A stretch of 64,000 nucleotides of DNA, taken from NCBI GenBank assembly GCA_020152595.1, contig JAIGNY010001864.1, positions 90,001 to 154,000 of the forward strand, written 5' to 3'. The stretch's first letter is position 1, and the number at the start of each line of letters is the position of its first letter. Shown one piece after another: positions 34,983-51,209 of the stretch. A program made the translations under genes and the position numbers. The stretch is from Chiridota heheva (Eukaryota; Echinodermata; Holothuroidea; Apodida; Chiridotidae). The notes under the pieces are model-generated. The model had not been told where the DNA came from. It made no database searches and saw nothing but the letters and a program-made list of their open reading frames with translations.

Positions 34983-36010
34983 AAGAAAACCAGGCAAATG
35001 CCAAAATTGACCATTTTACAGCTTTTTGAATTTAAGCCCTTTAATCATAATAAAATAATAATTTTATGAAAATTTGTGACATCACAACAACACAACCTGT
35101 TAATTTTCTTATGTAAACTTTGTATCTTTCAATCTATTGTCAACATTTATTGAAGAGGAGGAGATAAATAGGACTAAGAGATTTGAATCTCCACCAATCA
35201 AACTTCGGCAGAGAAAACAGTCTGACTTTTAGTGACTAAACTTTAGGAAGTGACACATATTTACATTAAAGATTATGGGATTTGACTTGAGTATGGTAAA
35301 TGTGTCTCAAAATCCCCTCGCCACATGCAACCGTTAAGACCACTTGCACATATTTTGCAGTAGCCTCTTAAATTGCAAGAATAATTATTAGAAAAAGTTT
35401 GGTGGTGCAGTTCCAGAATATGGAGTTTTATAATTCTTAGTATATCTTTAAATAATTATGACAACATTGAAAGCCAGGTTTCTAGAATGTACTGAAAACC
35501 ATGAAATGTGTATATAAGGAACTGTTTTCGAGACATTTTTTCAAGGATTCACACATACACTATTGTGTCTGTGCTTACATCTAGAATCCGTAAATAGCGC
35601 CGTTAACTGCCTTTATTATCATTATATCAATCATACACACCTTGACTTCTGCTTGAAGATTAAATTGACTAGATCTGAAAATGATAAAATGTTCATTTCT
35701 GCGTACCATTTTCCTTTCCGTTAAAGAGCCAAATAATTTAGACTCTTTCACGGCGGTCAATTAGATATTCATGTGCCGTTCTAAATTCTTGATGTTCTGC
35801 TTGTAGGTCACCCCCAAAATAATGAAAGTCTGACGAATTGATTTTAAAAAGTCAGATTCCCCTCACACTTATTCTGATTCCAATGTATGCATGAATAAGT
35901 TGGTACAAAGTCGGTACAAATTTGAATATCGTGCATGGATAGGCCCTACTGTATGCTAGCAATTTTAATCATGCATCAATTTGCATATTTTATATATGCA
36001 ATATCATGTG
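34983..36010. other. Unassigned sequence
   Basis: No gene or repeat recognised. The approach to 36,011 may be the diverged start of the family B copy. Confidence 0.55.
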
Positions 36011-36350
36011 ATGCATTTCTGTTTCAAATTCATTGATCTTTAAATGTCTGTCATAATTCTTTGAATGGTACAGTAAATTCTGACCGAAAGTTGTTCAGTC
36101 TTTACCATACCTCTAATTAAATCCTAACAGGGGTAGGCTTTGCCATCATGTTTAGTGACTAAAATTCAGGAAAGAATATACAAATTTCAAGGAAAACATA
36201 CAAATTTTGAGCTGTTCGCCCAGTCATACAGAAATTACTTTTACATAAATAAAAAACTAAAATTGTTTTTTTTTCCTTCAAAATTCGAAAACTGATGTGC
36301 TCATATTTTGATACTTTTTCAACCCATATTGGACAGCCTGACAGTAGCAC
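36011..36350 (+). repeat. Dispersed repeat family B, copy 2
   Basis: It is collinear with 7,640-8,000: TGTCATAATTCTTTGAA, CAGTAAATTCTGACC, GTCTTTACCATAC, CGCCCAGTCATACAG and TTTTGATACTTTTTC. It has no satellite expansion. It lies off the axis joining copies 1 and 3. Confidence 0.75.
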
Positions 36351-37673
36351 CCATTTTTACCATTCTGTACGTCGCTTTCTGAAGCGCCCGACGCGAACGT
36401 GACCAATAATTGTTTAAGCGGTTTTGATCCTTGTTACGATTATCTTTGCAATCATTTTAAGGCATTATAGGAATCACCCAAACGAGCTTCATTTAATTGA
36501 AGCCTCACATGATTCCAAAATGAAAAGTATTGGTTTAGAATCCTTGTAATCTTGTTAGTAAAATTTAATGAAATGATCTTATTCCCAGTGAAAATAATTA
36601 TGAAGTGTTTACATCAATTTCAGCTTAAATTGTATGGCGTTGACTGTCTGTCTGGAAAGATTGTTATAGCAAAGCTTATACGATGAAGCAATGAAATTGT
36701 AATTTTCCCTCATTTGTGTGGAAAGGAGGAGTGTATTAAGATGATTGTGTTGTTATGTCTCTCGTTCAGTATTGATCTACGCTTCACCGTCTAATCTGGA
36801 TGACTTTGCATGGATATGGCGTAAAGCTTAATGCCAGAATAACATTTCATTCCATGCATGCTTTTTCAAGGAGAAAACTTTAAAAAAATTACATCTGCGG
36901 AAACTTTTTAACTGGAAAACACGTTGATTAAGTGAGCTTGGATTTGAAGGTTTTAATTGATTTGATTAACGTCCATCAACGAAGGTAATGTTCAGCATAT
37001 TGGAACTGCAACATATATAAAATATACTTTGAGCATTAGAAATGAAGATTTAAAGAACTTGTTTGGCATAAGTTTGATCATGAGAGACAGTGCATATCAT
37101 ACAATTGGGTTCTAAAACGTCCAAGCAAAGTTAAAGAACTTGCAGATAACAAATGTCTTAATCAGGAACATCTGCAAAATAAGATAGACGTCATAAGCAG
37201 TGTACATGAGCGCTATTATACAAACATTGTTTAAGGTGAGTTTAAAAGTCTTAAAGAATTTTGTTAAAAGTGATATCAAATTCGTTTTATCAGTCAATCT
37301 TTCTTTCTTGAAAAAGAAGGTGATGGTTGAATAAAGTTTCTCTTTAAGAAACACTGACAATCATGCGAGGGTAGATATGGTGTGAAAACTTATCCAAGTA
37401 CCTCCCCGAGCCCATCAACATAAAATGATAGCTTTTCCTGCCAGATTAAATTATCGTCAATGTTTGCACAGATTCATCCATTTGATCACAAATCTTCACT
37501 TTTGAACCGAAATATTAATATTTGATATCGAAATTATAAACCTGAACATCTTCAATTTTGGTTTTTACAATAATGTAAGTTTGAACTTAAAACTATTTTA
37601 TTTCCTTGCTTTAGACCAAAATTAATACATTTTGAACTAACCGTCTTCAATTTGAGCAGCTGTATTTTACCAT
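36351..37673. other. Unassigned intergenic sequence
   Basis: No ORF over 82 codons and no recognised repeat. GAAGCGCCCGACGCGAACGT (36,380) is a small GC-rich patch. Confidence 0.55.
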
Positions 37674-37929
37674 TAAAGGAAAGGTATCGTCCCATCATTA
37701 CCTTAACGGAACGCTGTCGTGCTAATAACGTCACTTCCGGCTTTTAATTTTAAATTAGTGGTGCTATCGATAACACACGTAGGCTCCTATGTTCTGTCCG
37801 GCGAATGTGTGATCAATAACATCGTAGATATCTCGCAATCATGAGGGCAAATTGTCAATCGGAAGTGACGATGACAGCTCGGCGGCGCTCACTTCTGAAT
37901 ATATGTAAGGGACAGTACCTTTCCTTTAG
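37674..37929. mobile_element. TAAAGGAAAGGTA MITE, 256 bp
   Basis: The left end TAAAGGAAAGGTATCGTCCC and the reverse complement of the right end, TAAAGGAAAGGTACTGTCCC, match at 18 of 20 positions. The interior contains GTCACTTCCGG and, inverted, CCGGAAGTGAC-like text, so the pairing extends inward. The target duplication is short (TA or TTA) and cannot be fixed. Confidence 0.8.
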
Positions 37930-38689
37930 TTTTTAAGTTTGTAACAATGCTATTTTGTAACTGAAAAACTGACGGCTTTTTATGCTTCAGATCCTAATCC
38001 GGACCGACTTAATGGCTCTGCGTTTTTGGTTGTTTTAAATACAAATTAATTCGCCGTCATCCTTCAAATTTTCACAGAGCATACCCCTGTATCCAAGTTG
38101 TTGTGATAATGCTGGTAAAGCTGGCTTTAAAAAGGCCGCCGTTTAACGACCTCATTTTTTTTAGGGTGGGGGGGTTTGATGGAGGGGAGTGAATGGAGGG
38201 TGTTAACCAATTCATATTAACTTGATATCTAAGTGGAATGTGCGAACTCATATTTTACATTGGTATAGATCCCCTTCTCCCTCTTTCACCCCTTTCTAAT
38301 TCATTTTATAATTTGGACGAAGACAGCTTCCGTGAGTTTTTTCGACTGCTTGCATATTTCGAAAACCTTAAAGAAAAACTGTCCGTTTGTTGTGGCTAGT
38401 TTAATACTTCAATTGCTATTAAAAGTCATAGCAAAAGTCTTATGTCAAATCATAAGAATGAAAGATTTTTAGGAAAACTTTGACTCCCAAGGGATACTTT
38501 TATCTTTTTTTGTCATTATTTCCTTATCAAAAAAAGAAGTAAAATATCTTGAGATTTAAAAATGCTTTTAAATGGTCAATGTTTAACCAATTTTGATGAT
38601 TTATTTTGCTATTACGATGATTTTTAATATATTTTAAATCGTTGCCTCACCACGATTTTGTTATTATAGAAACATCTCGGAGAAACACA
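37930..38689. other. Unassigned sequence
   Basis: No gene was recognised. A G-rich patch GGGTGGGGGGGTTTGATGG lies at 38,164. Confidence 0.55.
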
Positions 38690-39255
38690 GATTGCCATGA
38701 AAACAAAAAAGCAATCCACAGAGTTGCTAATCTCATCACCTAAAGCAAAGAGTATAGTGGAGGAAATAGTAACAGGGTTACTATAGCTCTGTGACTTTTG
38801 ACCTTGTGACCCCAGCGTCCACGGGACACACTGGGAGATATAATTTAAAGCGGTCATTAGTTCTGAAGCATTTGACCACTTGACCACAGATTTACAGGAC
38901 ACATTTTCAGTTCTTGTACCAAGGTATCATGGTACAACATAAGGTTGCCACAGAATGCCCTCTTGTAATTTAAAGTGGTACTAAATTGTACAATTACCAC
39001 ATAATTACTCCCTAAATTCGCATATTTGACCTTTGACCCTAACCACCAAAACAACATCTGAAATTGTTTGGCAATCATCTTACCCTACTATATGACACTA
39101 CCCACGCTCAGATCACCCTTTCCATTCCAAAACTATAAGGGAAATGGTTAAAAGGGGTCACTAGATCTTTGACCTTTTAACTTTTGGCACCAGAGTTTAT
39201 GGAACACAAGTTCATGTACCACAGTATCATAATGCAAGCATAGGATTGGTATAGG

Positions 39256-40037
<782 letters not shown>

Positions 40038-40092
40038 ATAGGTCTTGCACTTTTGGAATTTAAAGTGGCAAAAAGGTGTACAAATTAATACA

Positions 40093-40205
40093 CCTACGCA
40101 AGCCGTCGGCGGCCCGCTGGCGGTATCTTGACGGCAAAACCGCAGTGTCTAGCCGCCGGAGGCCCGCTGACGTTATCCGTTGACAAAGCGGCAGTGTCTA
40201 GTAGC
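40093..40205 (+). repeat. GC-rich ~58-bp tandem pair
   Basis: Two units start AGCCGTCGGCGGCCCGCTG and AGCCGCCGGAGGCCCGCTG and end CGCAGTGTCTAG or GGCAGTGTCTAG. The pair is a GC island in AT-rich DNA and is absent from the first copy of the surrounding repeat. Confidence 0.8.
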
Positions 40206-40985
40206 TCTGGGCGTGTACCCATAGCCCTATTTGGGTGGAGTTTATATATTTAAGAAAAAAACAAAACGATATTCAGTGCATAGCTTACTCAAAGGACTGA
40301 CATATTTATATCCTCAATTATAAGATAGGAATTTCCTCAGTAAATGTTTGTGTACATGTACTAAGTAAAATATCTGTTGATGTAGCTTACAAATATTGGC
40401 ATTACTAATTATGTCATATTCTATCATTGATGAATATGCTACTGTATGACACCATTAATTCTCACGTCACACTTACCATTCCATAACTATAAGGAAAAAT
40501 GGTGAAAAGTGGTCAATAGCTCAGTGAACTTTGACCTTTTGACCCCAGAGTCTACGGGACACAAATTCATGTACCAATTTATTATGGGTGCAACATAAGG
40601 TTGATATAGGTCTTGGCATAAAGAGCACCTTTGATCCATGACCTTTGACCTTTTGACCCCCAATTATTGTTTACTTTTCTTAAAATGTTAACCCTACCCA
40701 CCTATGCAATTTGTAAAGATATCAAGTAATTCTTTCAAAAGATACAGCCATCACCAAAAACTTGTTTCATTTGACCTTTGACCATTGTACCCCAAAACCT
40801 TGGAGACAAAAGTTCCGGGTCAAGGGTACCCGTCTACCAATTTTGGTTTATGTGTGTATTACAGTTTTTGAGTTATAAGCGACACAAAATTAATTGTTGC
40901 ATACGCACGCACGAATGCACGTATATACACACACACGCACACACGGACAGACGCAAAAATCAATACTAATTTTGTCCCGTTCCAA

Positions 40986-41126
40986 AAACGTATGACCCCT
41001 AGCCCTTAATATGAAGTCATGATATGAGACCCTTGGTGGGCCCCACCGGCCCCCTAATATCAAGAATATCCAGGGGTATGGCCATGTAGTGTATGAGGTA
41101 TAGGCAGTCTTGGTTGAGACCACGAG
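40986..41126. other. Short unassigned sequence before the SINE
   Basis: Contains GGGCCCCACCGGCCCC at 41,038. It gives no coding signal. Confidence 0.5.
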
Positions 41127-41137
41127 TCTTGGTTTTG

Positions 41138-41412
41138 AGAGAGAGAGAGTTGAACACACAATTACAATGACGGGGTCGTCGCCTGCGTATTCGGTTATGA
41201 TAGTACAAATGCTATCACGAAACGCTTAATACGACCCGGACGAGAACACAGGTACGACGTACGGACAGACATAACATCGACAACCAAGTCAATGTCCACG
41301 GCCTTTGATAACCAGTTGTGGTGCACTGGCGTGTCTACCCACCCCAGGATTGAACCCGGGGCCTTGTGGTCTGTAGACAGGTATGATAACCGCTACACCA
41401 CAGTAGGTAGAT
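41138..41412 (-). mobile_element. tRNA-derived SINE, copy 1
   Basis: On the minus strand it begins with a tRNA-like head: GGTGTAGCGGTTATCATACC (A box) and CCCCGGGTTCAATCCTGGGG (B box and T arm). A unique body follows and it ends in (CT)n. It is nearly identical to 59,252-59,518. An 11-bp target duplication TCTTGGTTTTG flanks it (41,127-41,137 and 41,413-41,423). The head resembles Val- or Glu-type tRNAs; the anticodon arm is degraded. The plus-strand frame MSTAFDNQLWCTGV across it is the SINE read backwards and not a gene. Confidence 0.92.
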
Positions 41413-41423
41413 TCTTGGTTTTG

Positions 41424-41783
41424 TATTTTACAATGTGTTTTATTCTCGCGATTCTTCTGTCTTTTGTACTCCTAAAATTTCCTTTTGATAAGTCGACATG
41501 TAATTTCTGAGCAATTACACCGCATTCAAATAAACTAACTGACATTACAATTTTCGACGCCTTCTATCATGAACTCTTTCCACGCGCGCTCCCAGATAGT
41601 ACGCTAAATACCACGCCCTGCAAACACGCATTCACACGCGCCTTTACTTTTGCGCCCCTACACTGTTTGAATATGGTTATGTTCAAACTTATCATGAGTA
41701 TTGTAATTAACTAAAGTAGGACACAGGCGTGTCAAAAAATTTTGTGATTATAAAATAAAATTGATTCAATAGACACCATCATC
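41424..41783. other. Unassigned sequence
   Basis: No gene or repeat recognised. Confidence 0.55.
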
Positions 41784-44800
<3,017 letters not shown>

Positions 44801-46385
44801 TCTAATACATAGGCCTACGGAATAAGGGATAGGGCATCTTGCCTCTTATACATAGGCCTACGGGATAAGGGATAGGGCATCTTGCCTCTAATACATAGGC
44901 CTACGGAATAAGGGATAGGGCATCTTGCCTCTTATACATAGGCCTACGGGATAAGGGATAGGGCATCTTGCCTCTAATACATAGGCCTACGGGATAGGGA
45001 TAGGGCATCTTGCCTTTAATACATAGGCCTGCGGGATAAGGGATAGGACATCTTGCCTCTAATACATAGGCCTACGGGATAAGGGATAGGGCATCTCACC
45101 TCTAATACATAGGCCTGCGGATAAGGGATAGGGCATCTTGCCTCTTATACATAGGCCTACGGGATAAGGGATAGGGCATCTTGCCTCTAATACATAGGCC
45201 TACGGGATAAGGGATAGGGCATCTCACCTCTAATACATAGGCCTACGGAATAAGGGATAGGGCATCTTGCCTCTTATACATAGGCCTACGGGATAAGGGA
45301 TAGGACATCTTGCCTCTAATACATAGGCCTACGGGATAAGGGATAGGGCATCTCACCTCTAATACATAGGCCTACGGAATAAGGAATAGGGCATCTTGCC
45401 TCTTATACATAGGCCTACGGGATAAGGGATAGGACATCTTGCCTCTAATACATAGGCCTACAGGATGAGGATAGGGCATCTCACCTCTAATACATAGGCC
45501 TACGGAATAAGGGATAGGGCATCTTGCCTCTTATACATAGGCCTACGGGATAGGGGATAGGGCATCTCGCCTTTAATACATAGGCCTGCGGGATAAGGGA
45601 TAGGACATCTTGCCTCTAATACATAGGCCTACGGGATAAGGGATAGGGCATCTCACCTCTAATACATAGGCCTACGGAATAAGGGATAGGGCATCTTGCC
45701 TCTTATACATAGGCCTACGGGATAAGGGATAGGGCATCTTGCCTCTAATACATAGGCCTACGGAATAAGGGATAGGGCATCTTGCCTCTTATACATAGGC
45801 CTACGGAATAAGGGATAGGGCATCTTGCCTCTAATACATAGGCCTACGGAATAAGGGATAGGGCATCTTGCCTCTTTTACATAGGCCTACGGGATAAGGG
45901 ATAGGGCATCTTGCCTCTAATACATAGGCCTACGGGATAAGGGATAGGGCATCTCGCCTCTAATATATAGGCCTACGGGATAAGGGACAGGGCATCTCGC
46001 CTCTAACACATAGGCCAACGGGATAAGGGATAGGGCATCTCGCCTCTAATACATAGGCATACGGGATAAGGGATAGGGCATCTCGCCTCTAATACATAGG
46101 CCTACGGGATAAGGGATAGGGCATCTTGCCTTTAATACATAGGCCTACGGTATAAGGGATAGGGCATCTCGCCTCCAATACATAGGCCTACGGGATAAGG
46201 GATAAGACATCTCGCCTCTAATACATAGGTCTACGGAATAAGGAATAGGGCATCTCACCTCTAATACATAGGCCTACGGGATAAGGGATAGGGCATCTCG
46301 CCTCTAATACATAGGCCTACGGGATAAGGGATAGGGCATCTCGCCTCTAATACATAGGCCTACGGGATAAGGATAGGGCATCTCG
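44801..46385 (+). repeat. 43-bp satellite, ~37 units, with dimer alternation
   Basis: The unit is CATAGGCCTACGGGATAAGG, GATAGGGCATCTTGCC, then TCTAATA. Spacing is 43 bp (44,808 to 44,851 and onward). In several stretches GGAATAA...CTCTTATA units alternate with GGGATAA...CTCTAATA units, giving an 86-bp dimer. Units with CTCACC cluster in the middle and with CTCGCC toward the right end. Confidence 0.96.
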
Positions 46386-46861
46386 GGAATAAAACAATGA
46401 GATAAGCGAATGCAAGGTTTCATACTCAATTCCTAAAGGGATTTCTGCATGGACGTCTAGCATTTTCTTAGTATGATCTAATAGACCATATTGTTCTTCA
46501 GCCTCAAAAAATCAAAAGTTAAACTTTGCGTGACATGAGCCACATTAGCGATGTACAACTGAATAAGAACACAACTAAAAAAAATGCATGCAAATCTATA
46601 CGTTTTCCCTATTTTTTGTTGATAATCGTTGAAACGATATATATTCCAACGGTATGATGAATAACCTTTTACGGTGTGGCGAGGTTTATGCCTTGTCCGA
46701 ATTGTGGGAGACTGATCTATAGCCAGGGAGCGGCAACATCACACAACTGTTTTCAAATCCTCACGTAATATAGAAAAGTAAATCCGGTTAGAATTCGGTT
46801 AAGATAATACAGGAATTTATTTTGAGATGTAACTTCGTGTAGACTCACTGTAAAGATTACC
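46386..46861. other. Unassigned sequence
   Basis: No gene or repeat recognised between the satellite and the inverted-repeat arm. Confidence 0.55.
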
Positions 46862-49212
46862 ATACAGAGGTGAGAGTGTGAGGATTAAGTTTAGTGTTGG
46901 TTTAGTTTAGTGACGTCAGGTGCGAGCTCGGGTTACTATTACATTTGGCTTAGCTTAAATCTAGGTAATGAGAGATTGGCCATTTTACAACTTTTGTTGT
47001 AATTTGTAAATAAGTGATGTACGAACCTGCGAACAGTTTTACCTCTCTTTTTTCCTAATTTAGATCTTTGATATGTTTGTATATAGCCTACCACAACTGA
47101 TTGGACAGTTGAAGAAGGTGTTTCTGACAAAAAGATTTCGGTCTTAGCCATAACAACAGATATAGATTGCTACACATCCTCAATTGGAGTTCTCTTCCAT
47201 ATTACACACCATCATTTATTGAATTTGTCCACAATCCTCAAACATTGATCCGCTATTTCACGAAAACTAAAACATGCATGCGTTGTCTTTACAATTCAAA
47301 AGGCTGTTCTACAATAAGTTGATGATTTTTTTAAAGCATTAGTGCAGTTCATCTTAAATTAAAGAAAAGTTCAAAGAAAACAAAATAGTGAAAAAACTAC
47401 TTCAGTGTTTTATTCCGTTAAGAAGACATTCAATTCTGAATTTCTGTCTCATTAGAATCACATTTAGAATCCGACTATTTTACTATAATGTGCTGACATC
47501 TCCGGTGGTTTTAAAGCCATAAATTATCAGGAAATATGCACAAAAATACAATAAAGTGGTTCATGTGAGGATGTGATGTCACAACTAGTCTGATTAAGTA
47601 AGATATTGAAGCAGTCTTTTCACCATTTTGCTTCCTGTCGTACTTACAGTCAGTTTGATGTAAGACATTTCGGGAGAAGTCTTAATATAAGCAACTAAAA
47701 GGTTCCTTAAATTATGACCTTTTCGTGACATGGACATCGCCATTTTTGGATATTTTCCATGATGCTTTGCTATACTAACGATAAAGCCTTAGTAGTGTTA
47801 TGCATTTCAATTTTAAATACTTCTGATGAAAAATTCTTTTTCCGGTGAAACTTAATACTCGGTGATAAACATTCATTGCTTTTATGGTTAAATATTATCC
47901 ACTATCTTTTTTATATGGTTACCACTCCCTGTTTGAAATATGAGGAAAAATCAGGGAGAACATTTATTTCAAAAATCCAAATATTTGTAACAGTATAACT
48001 TTGTCGATGAGATTGAAGATTCTTAGGAATAAAATTACACATTCAAAATATCTTATTCTATTTAACAAAATGGCCTCTTATTTAATCTTTCTGTACATTC
48101 TTATTACAAAATATGAACAAAACGGCTGCAGAACGTCTATTATCTCAGATATTTTACAGGTTTCTTAAAATAGGACCTTTTAACTTCCCGGACTGTCAGA
48201 TGAAAAATGATTACCGTATACGACGTATTAAGCGCCCCTGTCTGCTCTAATAAGCGCCAATCCAACATTTCTTGACTGATAACATAATTCATTTGATTAA
48301 TTTGAAGACAAAATGAATTTTGTTACATTATTTGCTGATTTTGCGTCTCACCTCACGCTACGACGTTTTTGTGGTGGTTATTGTGGAGCAAGTATATATA
48401 ATCATTTCACACAAGATAACTGGCACGCCATACGCGGCCCGGAGCATGGGCGCTTATTAGGAAAAACTGTGGGCTCAAAAGTGGTGCATATTTTTTTTCT
48501 AAAGCGCCCCGGGCGCTTAATACGTCAATACGTTATTTAAACTTAAAAATAAAAGAGAAAATATCTTTTTTTACACCTAAAACAGCAGAAAAACATAATG
48601 AAAATAATATTCTGCCATGCACAATCGTAGATGTTACGACGTGAAAATTCAAATACGGTATTTTCTGTAAAACAGATGATTTTCAATCGATTTACCTGTC
48701 TTTGTTTGCAGTTTTCTAGGCTTGTAATGGATTTTGCAGATAACATTGCATCAATACGCGACCATATACTTTGAAAATTGATTTAGTTATTATGTGCTCC
48801 GTTACCATGCTGACAAAGTAACTCGCTATCCAAGAAAAAACTGTAGCCTTCACATTAGATGTTAACTGGCTAACATAGGTAATCCTTTAATATATAGTAA
48901 ATCTTTTAGTCATATGCAAATTTTTCCATCTCTTATTTTGTGCAAATGTGGATCGAAGTATGGTTCAGCTTAGAATTATACTCAAACAATGAGTGATGAA
49001 TATAAAAGAAAGTAGCTACTACTTAAAATGGCATAAGTAATTTCTAAAGTGCCAAACCAAATTGTTTTAATGAATCTATCAAAAAAGTGAGTCAAAAATG
49101 ATAATCAATAATCTTAAAATAAGATTAAGTAGGCTTATGTGTCTTTAAATGCACTGGGAAATTATATTCACATTATTATGAAATTTCCTTGAGGGTAAAA
49201 TAATTTGCCTTG
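46862..49212 (-). repeat. Long inverted-repeat pair C, right arm
   Basis: Reverse complement of 16,918-20,850 in matching order. It lacks the 1.5-kb TA transposon and the internal tandem duplication of the left arm, and carries its own MITE at 48,213-48,534. Confidence 0.88.
48213..48534. mobile_element. MITE, 322 bp, 3-bp target duplication
   Basis: The left end ACCGTATACGACGTATTAAG and the reverse complement of the right end, AACGTATTGACGTATTAAGC, both run into CGCCC. ATT flanks both sides (48,210-48,212 and 48,535-48,537). The inverted partner near 17,622-17,632 has a single uninterrupted site (GTTTAAATGATT). A 3-bp duplication fits PIF/Harbinger-like elements, but this is not proof. Confidence 0.8.
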
Positions 49213-49766
49213 TCTGAAAGAAATGAGAATTTTGAATCTTAATTCTATAAATTGTAATGTCAATTATGCGGTGATAATGGAGGCATTAAAGGACTGGTGA
49301 CATTAGAAATTCAGAATAACATACTATAATAATAATTTAATATTATCATTATCATTATTATCATTATTACATTTGATCAATTTTCACTGGTTTTAGTAAA
49401 TCATTTTGTTTTATTTTAACTGTCATGCATGTTTTATATATACTTTGAAAAAAGTCATTCACTCAGAATGCATAATTTTACTTCATAGTTGACATTTTTG
49501 TTTCGGTTTCATTATGCACACGCATATAAAAAGGTTATGTAGAGTACTAGCGTTACTATACGCGTTTTTTGTATGGTTGTTTTTTTTGTAGAATTGTGAT
49601 TTCTATTTTCACAGCTTTGTATAATGGTACTATTGCGCTTGTTCATTTATAGCGTGGGACATTTTTCATAGCAATGAAAATGTATAAAACTCACCTTAAT
49701 GATCTGTCCATGTATAAATGTTAATGTGTCCTGGGGAGACTACATCTTTTATTTTTTGCAAAGGAT
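49213..49766. other. Unassigned sequence
   Basis: A short (ATT)n-like patch occurs at 49,335-49,366. No gene was seen. Confidence 0.55.
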
Positions 49767-51209
49767 TACCATCAAAATAAAACAATCATTTCTGGGGATT
49801 ACCATCAAAATAAAACAATCATTTCTGGGGATTACCATCAAAATCAAAACAAATCGCTTTTGGTGATTACCACCAAAATCAAAACAAATCATTTATGGGG
49901 ATTACCATCAAAATCAAAACAAATCATATCTGGGGATTACCATCAAAACAAATCATTTCTGGGAATTACCATTAATATCAAAACAAATCAATTCTGGGGA
50001 TTACCATCAAAATAAAACAAATCATTTCTGGGGATTACCATCAAAATCAAAACAAATCGCTTTTGGTGATTACCACCAAAATCAAAACAAATCATTTATG
50101 GGGATTACCATCAAAATCAAAACAAATCATATCTGGGGATTACCATCAAAACAAATCATTTCTGGGAATTACCATTAATATCAAAACAAATCAATTCTGG
50201 GGATTACCATCAAAATCAAAACAAATCGTTTCTGGGGATTACCATCAAAACAAATCATTTCTGGGGATTACCATTAATATCAAAACAAATCAATTCTGGG
50301 GATTACCATCAAAATCAAAACAAATCATATCTGGGGATTACCATCAAAACAAATCATTTCTGGGAATTACCATTAATATCAAAACAAATCAATTCTGGGG
50401 ATTACCATCAAAATCAAAACAAATCGTTTCTGGGGATTACCATCAAAACAAATCATTTCTGGGGATTACCATTAATATCAAAACAAATCAATTCTGGGGA
50501 TTACCATCAAAATCAAAACAAATCAATTCTGGGGATTACCATCAAAATCAAAACAAATCGTTTCTGGGGATTACCATCAAAATAAAAATAAATCATTTCT
50601 GGGAATTACCATCAAAATCAAAAGAAGTCATTTCTGAAAATTATCATCAAAATGAAAACAAGTAGTTTCTGAGAATTAGCATAAAATCTAAAACAAATCA
50701 TTTTTGGAGATTACCATCAACATAAAAACAAATCGTTTTGGGGGATTGCATCAAAACCAAAACAAATTATTTCTGGGAATTACCATCAAAATCAAAACAA
50801 ATTATTTCTGGGGATTACCATCAAAATCAAAGCAAATTATTTCTGGGGATTACCATCAAAATCAAAGCAAATAATTTTGGGGGAGAACCATCAAAATAAA
50901 ACAATTATTTCTAGAGATTACCAATATAATCAAAACAGATCATTTCTGGGGATTACATCAAAATAAAAACAAATCAATTCTGGGGATTACCATCAAAATC
51001 AAAACAAATCATATCTGGAGATTACCATCAAAATCAAAACAAATCGTTTTAGGGAATTACCATCAAAATCAAAACAAATTATATCTGGGAATTACCATCA
51101 AAATCAAAACAAATCGTTTTGGGGGATTACCATCAAAATTAAAACAAGTTATTTTGGGGATTACCATCAAAATCAAAATCAATCATTTCTGGGGTTTGCA
51201 ATCAAAATC
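49767..51209 (+). repeat. 36-bp satellite, left block
   Basis: The unit is GATTACCATCAAAATCAAAA, CAAATCATTTCTGGGG. Shorter variants (CCATCAAAACAAATC) and CCATTAATATC variants recur in a fixed order, for example 49,940-50,010, 50,140-50,210, 50,250-50,300 and 50,340-50,400, giving higher-order repeats. Because 36 is a multiple of three, a 200-codon frame (50,063-50,665) stays open; it is not a gene. Confidence 0.95.

Noticed and set aside
33935..35014. 359-codon minus-strand frame with a regular 23-residue repeat, which could be mistaken for a repeat protein
   Set aside because: The 23-bp DNA unit lacks stops in three minus frames, so all three are open at once. That is a property of the unit, and there is no start or flank with coding character.
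41292..41510. MSTAFDNQLWCTGV frame, repeated at 59,372-59,608
   Set aside because: It is the tRNA-derived SINE read on its opposite strand.
50063..50665. 200-codon frame with a WGLPSKSKQ repeat
   Set aside because: The 36-bp satellite is a multiple of three. No start context, and the frame fails at degenerate units.
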